From assembly GCA_009779405.1 (NCBI GenBank), contig WREI01000016.1:1-37461 (forward strand): a stretch of DNA of 37,461 nucleotides, given 5' to 3'. Shown piece after piece: positions 16,041 to 23,340 of this stretch. The DNA is from Clostridiales bacterium (lineage in GTDB: Bacteria; Bacillota; Clostridia; Christensenellales; CAG-138). Every line of letters starts with the position of its first letter. Position 1 is the stretch's first letter. Below the pieces are notes generated by a model, which made no database searches, was not told the origin of the DNA, and saw only the letters and a program-made list of their open reading frames with translations. Position numbers and translations under genes: made by a program.

Positions 16041-16121
16041 TTACTCCAAGGGTGGAATGGGCGCGAACTCCTGTGTATTCTAATTTACGATCAGTCCGTA
16101 AAAGCGAGAAATCACCGGCAT
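16041..16121 (-). pseudogene. Remnant of a DUF4160 gene with most of the middle deleted
   Basis: From an ATG at 16121, with a GAGGAG ribosome site, the minus strand reads MPVISRFYGLIVN and then a TAG at 16082-16080. In the same frame it continues NTQEFAPIPPLE to a TAA at 16043-16041. The first part matches the start of DUF4160 proteins (MPxISRFYGI) and the last part their end (IxPLE). The 50 or so residues between are gone. The DUF2442 partner directly downstream is intact. Confidence 0.72.
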
Positions 16122-16155
16122 AAAGGAAAGCTCCTCTCAGATTTTGTATAAACCC

Positions 16156-16185
16156 AAAAGGACACGAGACCGTGTCCGATTTTGA
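16156..16185 (-). terminator. Intrinsic terminator after apt
   Basis: GGACACG (16160-16166), AGAC loop, CGTGTCC (16171-16177), with AAAA before and ATTTT after, so it can work on either strand. On the minus strand it follows apt and ends in TTTT. It would separate apt from the DUF4160/DUF2442 remnant and relA. Confidence 0.75.
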
Positions 16186-16219
16186 ATATCCTGTACGGGC
16201 AAATAGAAATTTGCCCCAA

Positions 16220-16732
16220 TCAATACTGTATCACCGACTCCGCATCATAATCCTTCAACAGCTCGCGCCCATTCAAATCGGTCAGCTCAATGGCAAAGCG
16301 CGCGCCGACGATCTCGCCGCCCATCTCTTCGCAGAGCTTGATCACGGCCATGGCGGTGCCGCCCGTGGCCAACAGGTCGTCGACCAGCGCGATACGCTGT
16401 CCGGGCTTGATCGCGTCCTCGTGCATCTCCATCACGTCCGCGCCGTATTCCAGCCCGTATTCGATGCGCCGCGTCGCCGCGGGCAGCTTGCCCGGCTTGC
16501 GCGCCATCACAAAGCCCGCGCCCAGCGCGTAGGCGACCGCGGAGCCCATCACAAAGCCGCGCGCCTCGGGTCCCACAACCAGATCCACCTGCTTGTCGCG
16601 CAGTGACGCGGCCACCGCGTCAATCAAGGCGGGAAACGCCTTCGTATCCTTAATCAGCGTCGTGATATCCCGAAACAGGATCCCCTTCTTTGGGAAATCG
16701 GGAATGTCCCGCACCAGTGCCGCAAAATCCAT
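16220..16732 (-). CDS. apt: Adenine phosphoribosyltransferase
   Basis: A 170-residue purine salvage enzyme converting adenine and PRPP to AMP. Typical parts are VRDIPDFPKKGILFRDITTLI at the N-terminus, VVGPEARGFVMGSAVAYALGAGFV, RKPGKLPA, and the PRPP-binding loop ALVDDLLATGGTA. Length is normal for the family. The ATG at 16732 follows GGAGG; the frame runs on upstream through untranslated leader only. The recJ-apt-relA order is conserved in many Firmicutes. Its own promoter lies at 16789-16817. Confidence 0.96.
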   Translation of the reverse strand: MDFAALVRDIPDFPKKGILFRDITTLIKDTKAFPALIDAVAASLRDKQVDLVVGPEARGFVMGSAVAYALGAGFVMARKPGKLPAATRRIEYGLEYGADVMEMHEDAIKPGQRIALVDDLLATGGTAMAVIKLCEEMGGEIVGARFAIELTDLNGRELLKDYDAESVIQY

Positions 16733-16788
16733 AGTTTGTCCTCCTGCTGCTGCGCCTGCTGTGGGCGCGCACAATTTTCCATATTTAT

Positions 16789-16817
16789 ATTATAGCGGTT
16801 TTTTGATTAAATTGCAC
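16789..16817 (-). promoter_or_regulatory. Candidate promoter of apt
   Basis: A perfect TATAAT on the minus strand (16794-16789) with a weak -35 (GTGCAA, 16817-16812) at 17 bp, about 57 bp before the apt start. Transcription may also come through from recJ, whose stop is only 105 bp upstream. Confidence 0.5.
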
Positions 16818-16837
16818 CTACTATTTTTGTATAATTT

Positions 16838-18532
16838 TTAACGAAAAGCCGGGCAAAGGTGCACGCAATGCGCTTCGCAGGAGACGCGGCCGTTATATTC
16901 GTTGCGTTTAATGCGCAAAAGCGCGTTTACGCGGTCATAGCTCTGCCATTCCGCCAGCGCATCCCCCCAATTGAACGCGGCCATGCGCAGGGAGCGGGTG
17001 CCGTCGCAGAGATAGGCCGAGAGGTGTTTGCCGCCGCCCATTGCGCGCGGATATTGCAAACTGTGGTCTTCCAACAGGAAGCAGGGCTCCTCATTGCCCG
17101 CCCCGAACGGCGCAAGCGTGTCCAATTCGTCGCAAAGCTGCACCGTACATTCGGCGGCGCGCAGGCTTACGTCATAATATATGCAGGGCGCGGGCAAGCC
17201 CTCCGGGAATTGCGCCGCGATATAGGCTTGCGCCGCCGCGCAGAACGCGTCCAGATTTCCGGGCGCCAAGGTCAGGCCCCCCGCCGCCGCATGCCCGCCA
17301 AAACGGGTCAAATGCGCCCCGCAGGCGCAGAGCAGTTCAAAAATATGAACCTCCGGCGTGCTCCGCGCGGAGCCGGACAGGAGATGATCCCCGCTCTCCG
17401 TCAGCAAGATACAGGGCCGCGCATAGGCCTGGCAGACTCGCGCCGCCGCAATGCCCAGCACGCCCTGCTCCCAGTCGGGGTCCGAAAAGATCAGAATATT
17501 GCGCGCCTGCAGTTCCTCCTCCGTATACCGCGCGCGGATATCCGTCAAAATATGGTCTTCCAAGGCCCGACGCCGCAGGTTCTCCGCGTCCAGATCCGCC
17601 GCTATCACCGCCGCCTCGGCCTCATCCTCGCAGAGCAGCAGGCGCAGGGCGCGGTTCGCATCGCCCAAACGTCCGGCGGCGTTGATGCGCGGCCCGAGTA
17701 CAAAGCCCGCGGCAAAGGCGTCAAAAACCTTCGCGCCCGCCACGCGGAGCAGCGCGCGCAGCCCCAAATTTTCGCCCATGCGGGGCAGGGCCGTCCCGGC
17801 GATGCGGCGGTTGGCGCGGGTCAGTTGCACCACGTCCGCCACGGTCGCCAGCGCGGCCAGCGGCAGCGCAAAATTCTCTTCCGCTGCCGAAATATCCAGC
17901 GCGCGCACCAGCTGATATGCGACGCCCGCCCCGCAAAAATCATTGACGCGTTCGGCATACCCGTCCCTGTCGGCGCAGACCACGGCATCCGCCGCGGGCA
18001 GCTCGCCCTTGATATGGTGGTGGTCGGTGACGATCACGCGCAGGCCCAGCTCTTTGGCCAGCGCAATCTCGGCATTGGCCGAAATGCCGTTGTCCACGGT
18101 CACAAGGCATTGCACACCCTCCGCGTGCAATGCCCGCACGCGCCCGGCGTTCAGCCCGTAGCCCTCGCTGTGGCGCAGGGGCAGATAGGTCCGCACATCC
18201 GCGCCGAGAGTTTTCAGCGCGTGATATAGAATTGCCGTCGCGCAAATGCCGTCGCAGTCATAGTCCCCGTAAATACAAATCTTCTCGCCTGCTATTATCG
18301 CCGCGCGCAACTCCCGCACGGTCTTGTCCATATCCGCCATCGAAAACGGATCGGGCAAAGGCACATGCTCGGGATGCAAAAACGCGTCGATCTCAGCGTC
18401 GTCCGCATAGCCTCGCGCCAAAATCAGCCGCGCAACGGCGTCGGAAAGCCCAAACTGCTCCCGCACATATGCCAAAGCTTCCTCCGTATAGGGACTCTGC
18501 GCCTTTTGTCGAATCACAGCCTGCACGCTCAT
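16838..18532 (-). CDS. recJ: Single-stranded-DNA-specific exonuclease RecJ
   Basis: A 564-residue 5'-3' single-strand exonuclease for recombination and repair. The DHH phosphoesterase part has CIYGDYDCDGICATA (88-100), LVTVDNGIS and VIVTDHHHIK with DHH at 170-172. The DHHA1 part has the RFGGHAAAGGLTL motif, followed by an OB-fold-like end (LDTLAPFGAGNEEPCFLLED). All catalytic Asp/His residues visible. It starts in the rlmH stop (ATGA overlap), so the two are coupled. Confidence 0.95.
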   Translation of the reverse strand: MSVQAVIRQKAQSPYTEEALAYVREQFGLSDAVARLILARGYADDAEIDAFLHPEHVPLPDPFSMADMDKTVRELRAAIIAGEKICIYGDYDCDGICATAILYHALKTLGADVRTYLPLRHSEGYGLNAGRVRALHAEGVQCLVTVDNGISANAEIALAKELGLRVIVTDHHHIKGELPAADAVVCADRDGYAERVNDFCGAGVAYQLVRALDISAAEENFALPLAALATVADVVQLTRANRRIAGTALPRMGENLGLRALLRVAGAKVFDAFAAGFVLGPRINAAGRLGDANRALRLLLCEDEAEAAVIAADLDAENLRRRALEDHILTDIRARYTEEELQARNILIFSDPDWEQGVLGIAAARVCQAYARPCILLTESGDHLLSGSARSTPEVHIFELLCACGAHLTRFGGHAAAGGLTLAPGNLDAFCAAAQAYIAAQFPEGLPAPCIYYDVSLRAAECTVQLCDELDTLAPFGAGNEEPCFLLEDHSLQYPRAMGGGKHLSAYLCDGTRSLRMAAFNWGDALAEWQSYDRVNALLRIKRNEYNGRVSCEAHCVHLCPAFR

Positions 18533-19008
18533 TTATGATAGGTTTCCCCCCGTAGAATCTTGTACCCGCGATAAATCTGCTCCAGCAGAACCAGCCGCGC
18601 AATGCGGTGCGGGAAGGTCATCTCGGAGAGCTGCAAGCGCTCGTTCGCCCGCGCAAGAACAGTGGGGGACAGGCCCAAACTGCCGCCTATCGCAAAGGCA
18701 ATCTGCGCCCGGCCATTATCCTCCAAACCCTGCAACTTCGCCGCAAACGCTTCGGAACTGCACTGCTTCCCGCCCAAATCCAAAGCAATCAAATACTCCT
18801 TATCGGAAATCTGCGCCAAGAGCCGCTCACCCTCTCTTTGCTTAACCAGCATTTCTTCGGCGGGCGACAAGCTCACAGGCGCCTTCTCATCCGCCACCTC
18901 ACAAACGCGCATGGTGCAAAAACGGGACAACCTCTTGATAAGCTCCTCGCAGGCGTCCGTATAATACTTTTCTTTCAGTTTTCCGACGCAACAAAGCTTA
19001 ATGATCAT
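18529..19008 (-). CDS. rlmH: 23S rRNA pseudouridine-1915 N3-methyltransferase RlmH
   Basis: A 159-residue SPOUT-class methyltransferase. It begins MIIKLCCVGKLKEKYYTDAC, close to the usual RlmH start, and contains the SAM-binding knot FAIGGSLGLSPTVLARAN and the C-terminal LVLLEQIYRGYKILRGETYHK, which is nearly invariant. The ATG at 19008 is preferred over a GTG at 19017 because it gives the standard N-terminus and length. It modifies helix 69 of the 50S subunit after assembly. It lies between walJ and recJ with overlaps or a few bases at each side. Confidence 0.95.
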   Translation of the reverse strand: MIIKLCCVGKLKEKYYTDACEELIKRLSRFCTMRVCEVADEKAPVSLSPAEEMLVKQREGERLLAQISDKEYLIALDLGGKQCSSEAFAAKLQGLEDNGRAQIAFAIGGSLGLSPTVLARANERLQLSEMTFPHRIARLVLLEQIYRGYKILRGETYHK

Positions 19009-19013
19009 AGTTC

Positions 19014-19802
19014 TCACGCAATCTCAAACACCCCGGTCGGCTCGTCCCGCTCTGCCAGCGCGAGCTGCATCTCGTGGTCTATGCCCGCGGCGGCCAGTAT
19101 CTCGCGCACGGTCGCCATCGCGAGGGGGGGGTAGTTGTTCTCTTGGCTGAGATGGCCCAGAATCGCACCGCGCACACCGCTTCCATAGAGCCGGACGAGC
19201 GCGCGCCCGCAGTCCTCGTTGCAGAGATGCCCGTGACCGCCCAGCACGCGCCGCTTCAGATCCCGCGAATAGCTACCGCTCATCAGGAGATCGACGTCGT
19301 GGTTGCTCTCGAGCAACACCAAGCGGCAGCCGGAGAGCGCGGCCAGTATACGCTCGTCGATATGTCCGATATCCGTGCAGACGGCACACTTGCTGCCCGC
19401 GTGCGAAAACGTGAAGCCCACGGGATGCGCGGCGTCGTGATAGGTGGAGAAGGGGAAGATGCGCAGCGCACCGATATAAAAATCCTCGTCCGACACAAAG
19501 ACGCGCCGATTCTTGGGCGCGACGCCGGACAATTTCTCGCGCATGGCGAACCAGCACTTTTCGTTGGCATAGACGGGCAGGTCGAACTTGCGCGAAAGCA
19601 CATCGACGCCGCTGATATGGTCGCCGTGCTCATGTGTGATCAAAATGCCCGATAGGGTCTTCGGGTCGACATCAATCTGCTCCAGCAGCGCGCAGACGAG
19701 CTTACAGCTCTTCCCGGCGTCGACCAAGAGGCGGGTCTCGCCCGCCTCCAAAAACGTAACATTGCCACCTGAGCCGCTGGCCAGCGGCGCGAAACGGAAC
19801 AT
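19014..19802 (-). CDS. walJ: MBL-fold exonuclease-like protein WalJ/YycJ
   Basis: A 262-residue metallo-beta-lactamase-fold protein. The start MFRFAPLASGSGGNVTFLEAGETRLLVDAG and metal motif ITHEHGDHISG are typical of the YycJ/WalJ group, and VLGGHGHLCNED and HLSQENNYP later match it too. In B. subtilis and relatives walJ lies with the walRK system and rlmH, and has been linked to coordinating replication with division and to 5'-3' exonuclease activity. Here the two-component genes are absent but rlmH is next. Confidence 0.9.
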   Translation of the reverse strand: MFRFAPLASGSGGNVTFLEAGETRLLVDAGKSCKLVCALLEQIDVDPKTLSGILITHEHGDHISGVDVLSRKFDLPVYANEKCWFAMREKLSGVAPKNRRVFVSDEDFYIGALRIFPFSTYHDAAHPVGFTFSHAGSKCAVCTDIGHIDERILAALSGCRLVLLESNHDVDLLMSGSYSRDLKRRVLGGHGHLCNEDCGRALVRLYGSGVRGAILGHLSQENNYPPLAMATVREILAAAGIDHEMQLALAERDEPTGVFEIA

Positions 19803-19815
19803 AGTTTTTCCTTAC

Positions 19816-19887
19816 GAGTTAATAGTTAAGAGTGAATAGTGAATAGTTATGGTAGATCCGCAACTCTTAACTATTCACTCTTAACTC
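19816..19887. repeat. Heptamer inverted-repeat element, short core
   Basis: The left arm is built of GAGTTAA, TAGTTAA, GAGTGAA and TAGTGAA units (19816-19850). The right arm (19861-19887) carries the complements of the same units. The junction GTTATGGTAGA is shared with the elements at 21722 and 25534, but the core is only about 10 bp. It lies before walJ. Confidence 0.8.
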
Positions 19888-19903
19888 AATTATACCATAC
19901 TCA

Positions 19904-20317
19904 CTACCCAAAATCCAACCCCTCCGGGTCCTCCTCGACGGGCGGCAGATCCTGCTCCTCGAAGGGAATGTCCTGTTGCGCGTAAACGAAATCGCTGAAC
20001 TTTTCGCCTATGCGGCGCGGATAGCGGAAGAAGAGCAGGGCGCAGAATTCGATGGTGCAGCCGGTCAAAAAGCCCCAGAAAGCGTCGGGCGTGGCGAGAC
20101 AAATCACAGCCACCCACAGGCTGATGAACAGAAAGACGGATAGCGCGAACAGTAAGCGCTGGCGGCGCGCGGTTGCCCGCTCCAAATCCGGCGGCAACAG
20201 GTCGCGCAGGCGCGGGAAGAAATGAAAGACCAGCACGGTATATTGAATCAGCAACAGCAAAGCCCCCGCCGAGAGGGCGAGGAGGATGGGGATTTCGATC
20301 AGAGTTAGGAGAGACAT
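19904..20317 (-). CDS. Small membrane protein of unknown function
   Basis: A 137-residue protein, not recognised. It has three hydrophobic stretches (about residues 5-32, 53-72, 78-97), with a basic loop (RRQR) between the first two, and an acidic C-terminal tail (EEQDLPPVEEDPEGLDFG). The acidic tail probably faces the cytoplasm. It lies upstream of walJ but is separated from it by a heptamer repeat. It is divergent from the AGCS gene with only 38 bp between starts. Confidence 0.7.
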   Translation of the reverse strand: MSLLTLIEIPILLALSAGALLLLIQYTVLVFHFFPRLRDLLPPDLERATARRQRLLFALSVFLFISLWVAVICLATPDAFWGFLTGCTIEFCALLFFRYPRRIGEKFSDFVYAQQDIPFEEQDLPPVEEDPEGLDFG

Positions 20318-20355
20318 AGCCCTATTTTACTCTCCTCCCGCATATCTTGCAACAC

Positions 20356-21675
20356 ATGCGCGCACTTTTTATGTTGATTGCATCGGTTTGGCTCAGTTTC
20401 CGCCTGCGTTTTGTGCAGATGCGGCGCTTTGGCGCGTCGTTTTCCTCACTGTTTGGCAAGAGGGGCGACAAAACACCGGGCCGCGTCACGCCCTTTCAGG
20501 CGGTCTGTACGGCCTTGGGAGGCACCGCCGGTACGGGCAATATCGCGGGCGTGGCGGGCGCGATCTCTCTGGGCGGGCCGGGCGCGGTGCTCTGGATGCT
20601 GCTGGCCGCCTTCTTCGGGATGGCGGTAAAGTATGGCGAGATATTTTACTCCGTTAAGTTTCGGGAGAAGGATGCCACGGGCGGCTGGCGCGGCGGGCCG
20701 ATGATCGCGATCCAAAACGGGCTGCCGCGCCGCTGGCACTGGCTGGCCTGGGTCTTCGCCGTCTGCGGCATGGTCGCGGCCTTCGGGGTTGGCAATCTGG
20801 CACAGGTACACACGATGACCGAGAGCGTCTCCCTCGCGGCGGCGAGTTTCGGTGTCGGTGACGCGCTGCGCCGCTGGCTGCCGCTCGGGCTCGGGCTCCT
20901 GCTCGCCCTGCTCTCCGCGCGGGTGCTGTTGGGCGGCGCGGGCAGATTGGGCCGCGCCATGGAAAAGCTTGTGCCGGTGATGAGCCTGCTCTATGTCGTC
21001 CTCTGCCTGATCTGTCTCGTGATGCGGCGTGCATACATATGGCCCGCGCTTGCAGGCATCGCCAAAAGCGCGGTTACGCCCCGGGCCGCGCTCGGCGGCG
21101 CGGCGGGTCTCGGCATTGCGGCGGCCTTTCGCAAGGGCGTGGAGCGCGGCGTGTTCACGCATGAGGCGGGCATGGGCAGCTCGGCAATCGCGCACGCGGC
21201 GGCGGATAACAGCGCGGCGCGGCAGGCTCTGCTCGGCATCTTCGAGGTCTTCGCCGACACCTTCGTCATGTGTACCCTGACCGCGCTGGTCGTTCTGACC
21301 GCGCCCGTCGCCATCCCCTACGGGCAGGATGCGGGTATGACGCTCTCCGCGGCCGCCTTCTCCGCAAACTTGGGCGAGGGCTTCAGCAGGGCCGCGCTCG
21401 CGCTCTGCGTCATTTTGTTCGCCGCCGCCAGCATCTGGGCCTGGGGCTTCTATGGCAGCCGTTGCGCCGCCTTCCTCTTCGGCGAACGCGCGACAGCCCC
21501 CTATCTCCTCATTTTCTGCGCCGCCATGCTGCTCGGCGCCCACATGCAGCTCGCCCTCGTCTGGAAAATTTCAGAATGGAGCAACGCCGCAATGGCCGCG
21601 CCAAACCTCCTCTCCCTATTCTTTTTTACAAAAAAACCGCGCGGATGTTGCGAGACGGCGCAAGGGGGCGGGTGA
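20356..21675 (+). CDS. Amino-acid:cation symporter, AGCS (alanine/glycine) family, short N-terminus
   Basis: A 439-residue multi-pass transporter. Family signatures are FQAVCTALGGTAGTGNIAGVAGAISLGGPGAVLWM and GMAVKYGEIFYSVKFREKD, then GVFTHEAGMGSSAIAHAAADNS and the IWAWGFYGSR segment. It takes up alanine or glycine with sodium in known members. The protein begins inside what is normally the first membrane segment (MRALFMLIASVWLSFRLRF), about 25 residues later than usual. No ribosome site precedes either the ATG at 20356 or an in-frame TTG at 20347. It may be leaderless, started from an unusual codon, or N-terminally shortened. The core is intact. Confidence 0.85.
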   Translation: MRALFMLIASVWLSFRLRFVQMRRFGASFSSLFGKRGDKTPGRVTPFQAVCTALGGTAGTGNIAGVAGAISLGGPGAVLWMLLAAFFGMAVKYGEIFYSVKFREKDATGGWRGGPMIAIQNGLPRRWHWLAWVFAVCGMVAAFGVGNLAQVHTMTESVSLAAASFGVGDALRRWLPLGLGLLLALLSARVLLGGAGRLGRAMEKLVPVMSLLYVVLCLICLVMRRAYIWPALAGIAKSAVTPRAALGGAAGLGIAAAFRKGVERGVFTHEAGMGSSAIAHAAADNSAARQALLGIFEVFADTFVMCTLTALVVLTAPVAIPYGQDAGMTLSAAAFSANLGEGFSRAALALCVILFAAASIWAWGFYGSRCAAFLFGERATAPYLLIFCAAMLLGAHMQLALVWKISEWSNAAMAAPNLLSLFFFTKKPRGCCETAQGGG

Positions 21676-21700
21676 CAAATTGGAGGAAATGTTGTATACT
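21672..21700 (+). promoter_or_regulatory. Sigma-A promoter of the dcw cluster
   Basis: GTGACA (21672-21677), 17-bp spacer, TATACT (21695-21700); one mismatch in each hexamer. The -35 overlaps the AGCS stop codon. The first gene, rsmH, starts about 170 bp after the expected start point, leaving a leader that contains a long heptamer-type hairpin. Confidence 0.72.
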
Positions 21701-21721
21701 TGGCGGCGTAACGCGCCGCTT

Positions 21722-21847
21722 GAGTGTGAAGTGTGGGGTGTGAAGTGTGGAGTTGCGGTGAAAATACCTGCGGCATTTTTAATTAAATTGAAATTTCGCA
21801 GGAATTTCTACCATAACTCCACACTTCACACTCCACACCCCACACTT
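21722..21847. repeat. Heptamer inverted-repeat element in the rsmH leader
   Basis: Arms of GTGTGAA, GTGTGGG and GTGTGGA units (left 21722-21758, right complement 21811-21847). The arms pair almost fully across a core of about 50 bp. The core holds a CCTGCG/CGCAGG inner stem and the junction sequence GGAATTTCTACC, also seen at 25534-25654. Confidence 0.85.
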
Positions 21848-21877
21848 GCGAAACGCAGAGAGGAGGGATCATCCCAC

Positions 21878-22834
21878 ATGGAACCGAACACAAGCTTCCA
21901 CCACACCCCCGTCCTCCTCTCCGAAGTAATTTCTCTCATGGAGCCACAACGCGGGGGGATATTCGTGGACGGAACTCTCGGCGGCGGCGGGCATGCGGAA
22001 GCGCTGCTTGCGCGTATGCCACAGGACAGCCGCCTGATCGGCATCGACCGCGACCCTGCCGCGCTGGCGGCGGCGCGCGCGCGGCTGGCGCCCTTTGGCG
22101 AACGCTTCACAGCCATCCGCGGCAACTTTTTTGATATGCGCCGCCTGTTGGCGCAGCAGGGCGTTTCGGGTGTGGACGGCATACTCCTCGACCTCGGCGT
22201 CTCCTCCCCCCAGATAGACGAAGCCGAACGCGGCTTTTCCTATCACGCGGACGCCCCCCTGGATATGCGCATGGATACGGACGCGCCGCTGACGGCGGCT
22301 ATCGCGGTGAACACCCTGCCCGAAGCGGAGCTGGCGCGCATCTTCTTCGCCTATGGCGAGGAGCGCTATGCGCGGCGCATCGCGAAGCGCATCTGCGAAC
22401 GGCGAACCCAAACGCCCTTCGCCCGCACAACGGAGCTGGCGCAGTATATCGCGGCCTGCATCCCGTACAAATTGCAGGAGAAGGGCCAGCACCCGGCGCG
22501 CCGCTGCTTCCAGGCCCTGCGCGTCTATGTCAACGGGGAATTGGACGGCCTGCCAAGCGCGCTGGACGATGCCTGCGCTCTCCTGCGTCCGGGCGGACGT
22601 CTCGCGGTTATCAGCTTTCACTCATTGGAAGACCGCATCGCAAAACTGCGCTTCCGCAACTGGGAAAACCCCTGCGACTGCGACCCCCGCGCGCCGATGT
22701 GCACCTGCGGAAAAACCCCGCAAGGCCGCATTTTGACCAAAAAACCGATTACGGCAGGCGGGGAGGAGCTCGCGGCGAATTCGAGGGCAAGTTGCGCGAA
22801 GCTGAGAGCGTTTGCGCGTAAGTGTGAAGTGTGA
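21878..22834 (+). CDS. rsmH: 16S rRNA m4C1402 methyltransferase RsmH (MraW)
   Basis: A 318-residue SAM-dependent methyltransferase. It starts HHTPVLLSEVISLMEPQRGGIFVDGTLGGGGHAEALL, with the GxGGH SAM loop, then LDLGVSSPQIDEAERGFSYHADAPLDMRMD and FHSLEDR. It methylates C1402 in the 30S decoding centre and is usually the first or second gene of dcw clusters. The ATG at 21878 follows AGGAGGG. mraZ is not upstream; the AGCS transporter is. The last residues (KCEV) and the stop are encoded by the start of the next repeat. Confidence 0.96.
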   Translation: MEPNTSFHHTPVLLSEVISLMEPQRGGIFVDGTLGGGGHAEALLARMPQDSRLIGIDRDPAALAAARARLAPFGERFTAIRGNFFDMRRLLAQQGVSGVDGILLDLGVSSPQIDEAERGFSYHADAPLDMRMDTDAPLTAAIAVNTLPEAELARIFFAYGEERYARRIAKRICERRTQTPFARTTELAQYIAACIPYKLQEKGQHPARRCFQALRVYVNGELDGLPSALDDACALLRPGGRLAVISFHSLEDRIAKLRFRNWENPCDCDPRAPMCTCGKTPQGRILTKKPITAGGEELAANSRASCAKLRAFARKCEV

Positions 22835-22912
22835 AGTGTGGAGTTGCGGAATGAAGCTTAGGGAAAGATGAAACCATTCATACCTTAACTCCACACTCCA
22901 CCCCCCACACTC
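22821..22912. repeat. Heptamer inverted-repeat element, rsmH-ftsL
   Basis: The left arm (22821-22849) is GTGTGAA, GTGTGAA, GTGTGGA and GTTGCGG; the right arm (22883-22912) holds complements of GTGTGGA-type units. The rsmH stop (22832-22834) lies inside the left arm. The core is about 33 bp. Confidence 0.8.
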
Positions 22913-22953
22913 ATAAACCCACCCCCACCCAAGTAAACTGAGGAAAGGATCCC

Positions 22954-23322
22954 ATGAGCAGCAATACCAAAACGCGCATGTTCGCACCCCGCGGGCAGCA
23001 GAGTGAAATGATCAACCCCGTCGGCGAAGAGGAGATACTGCCCGCGCCCGTCAAGAAGCGCACCGAGCGCGGATTCAGCACCCAGTCGAAAGTGTTGCTC
23101 ATACTCGCCATCTTCTTCACGGCGGCCGCGGCCATCTTCGGCCTGCGCGGCAACGCGGAGATCGCAAAGCTTTATATTGAGATCGGCAATTTGGAGTCAC
23201 AGATCGCGGACGTCGCGCAAAAGCTGTCCAATGTTATCAAGGATCAGGGCCAGCTGCACGGCTACAATTCGATCTACAACGCAAACGAAGCGGCGGGACG
23301 GGTTTTGTTTTGGGACGATTAG
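22954..23322 (+). CDS. ftsL: FtsL-like cell division protein
   Basis: A 122-residue single-pass membrane protein. The cytoplasmic N-terminus (about 46 residues) is followed by a membrane segment (about 47-63, VLLILAIFFTAAAAIFGL) and a short coiled-coil-like outer part (IAKLYIEIGNLESQIADVAQKLSNV). This size, topology and position between rsmH and the class B PBP identify it as FtsL-like rather than sequence identity, which is low in this family. FtsL joins with DivIC and FtsQ to activate septal synthesis. AGGAAAGG precedes the ATG. Confidence 0.75.
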   Translation: MSSNTKTRMFAPRGQQSEMINPVGEEEILPAPVKKRTERGFSTQSKVLLILAIFFTAAAAIFGLRGNAEIAKLYIEIGNLESQIADVAQKLSNVIKDQGQLHGYNSIYNANEAAGRVLFWDD

Positions 23323-23340
23323 TGATATAAAGGAGCACCC

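Noticed and set aside
16859-18229. 456-codon plus-strand open frame
   Set aside because: Antisense to recJ; no recognisable protein.
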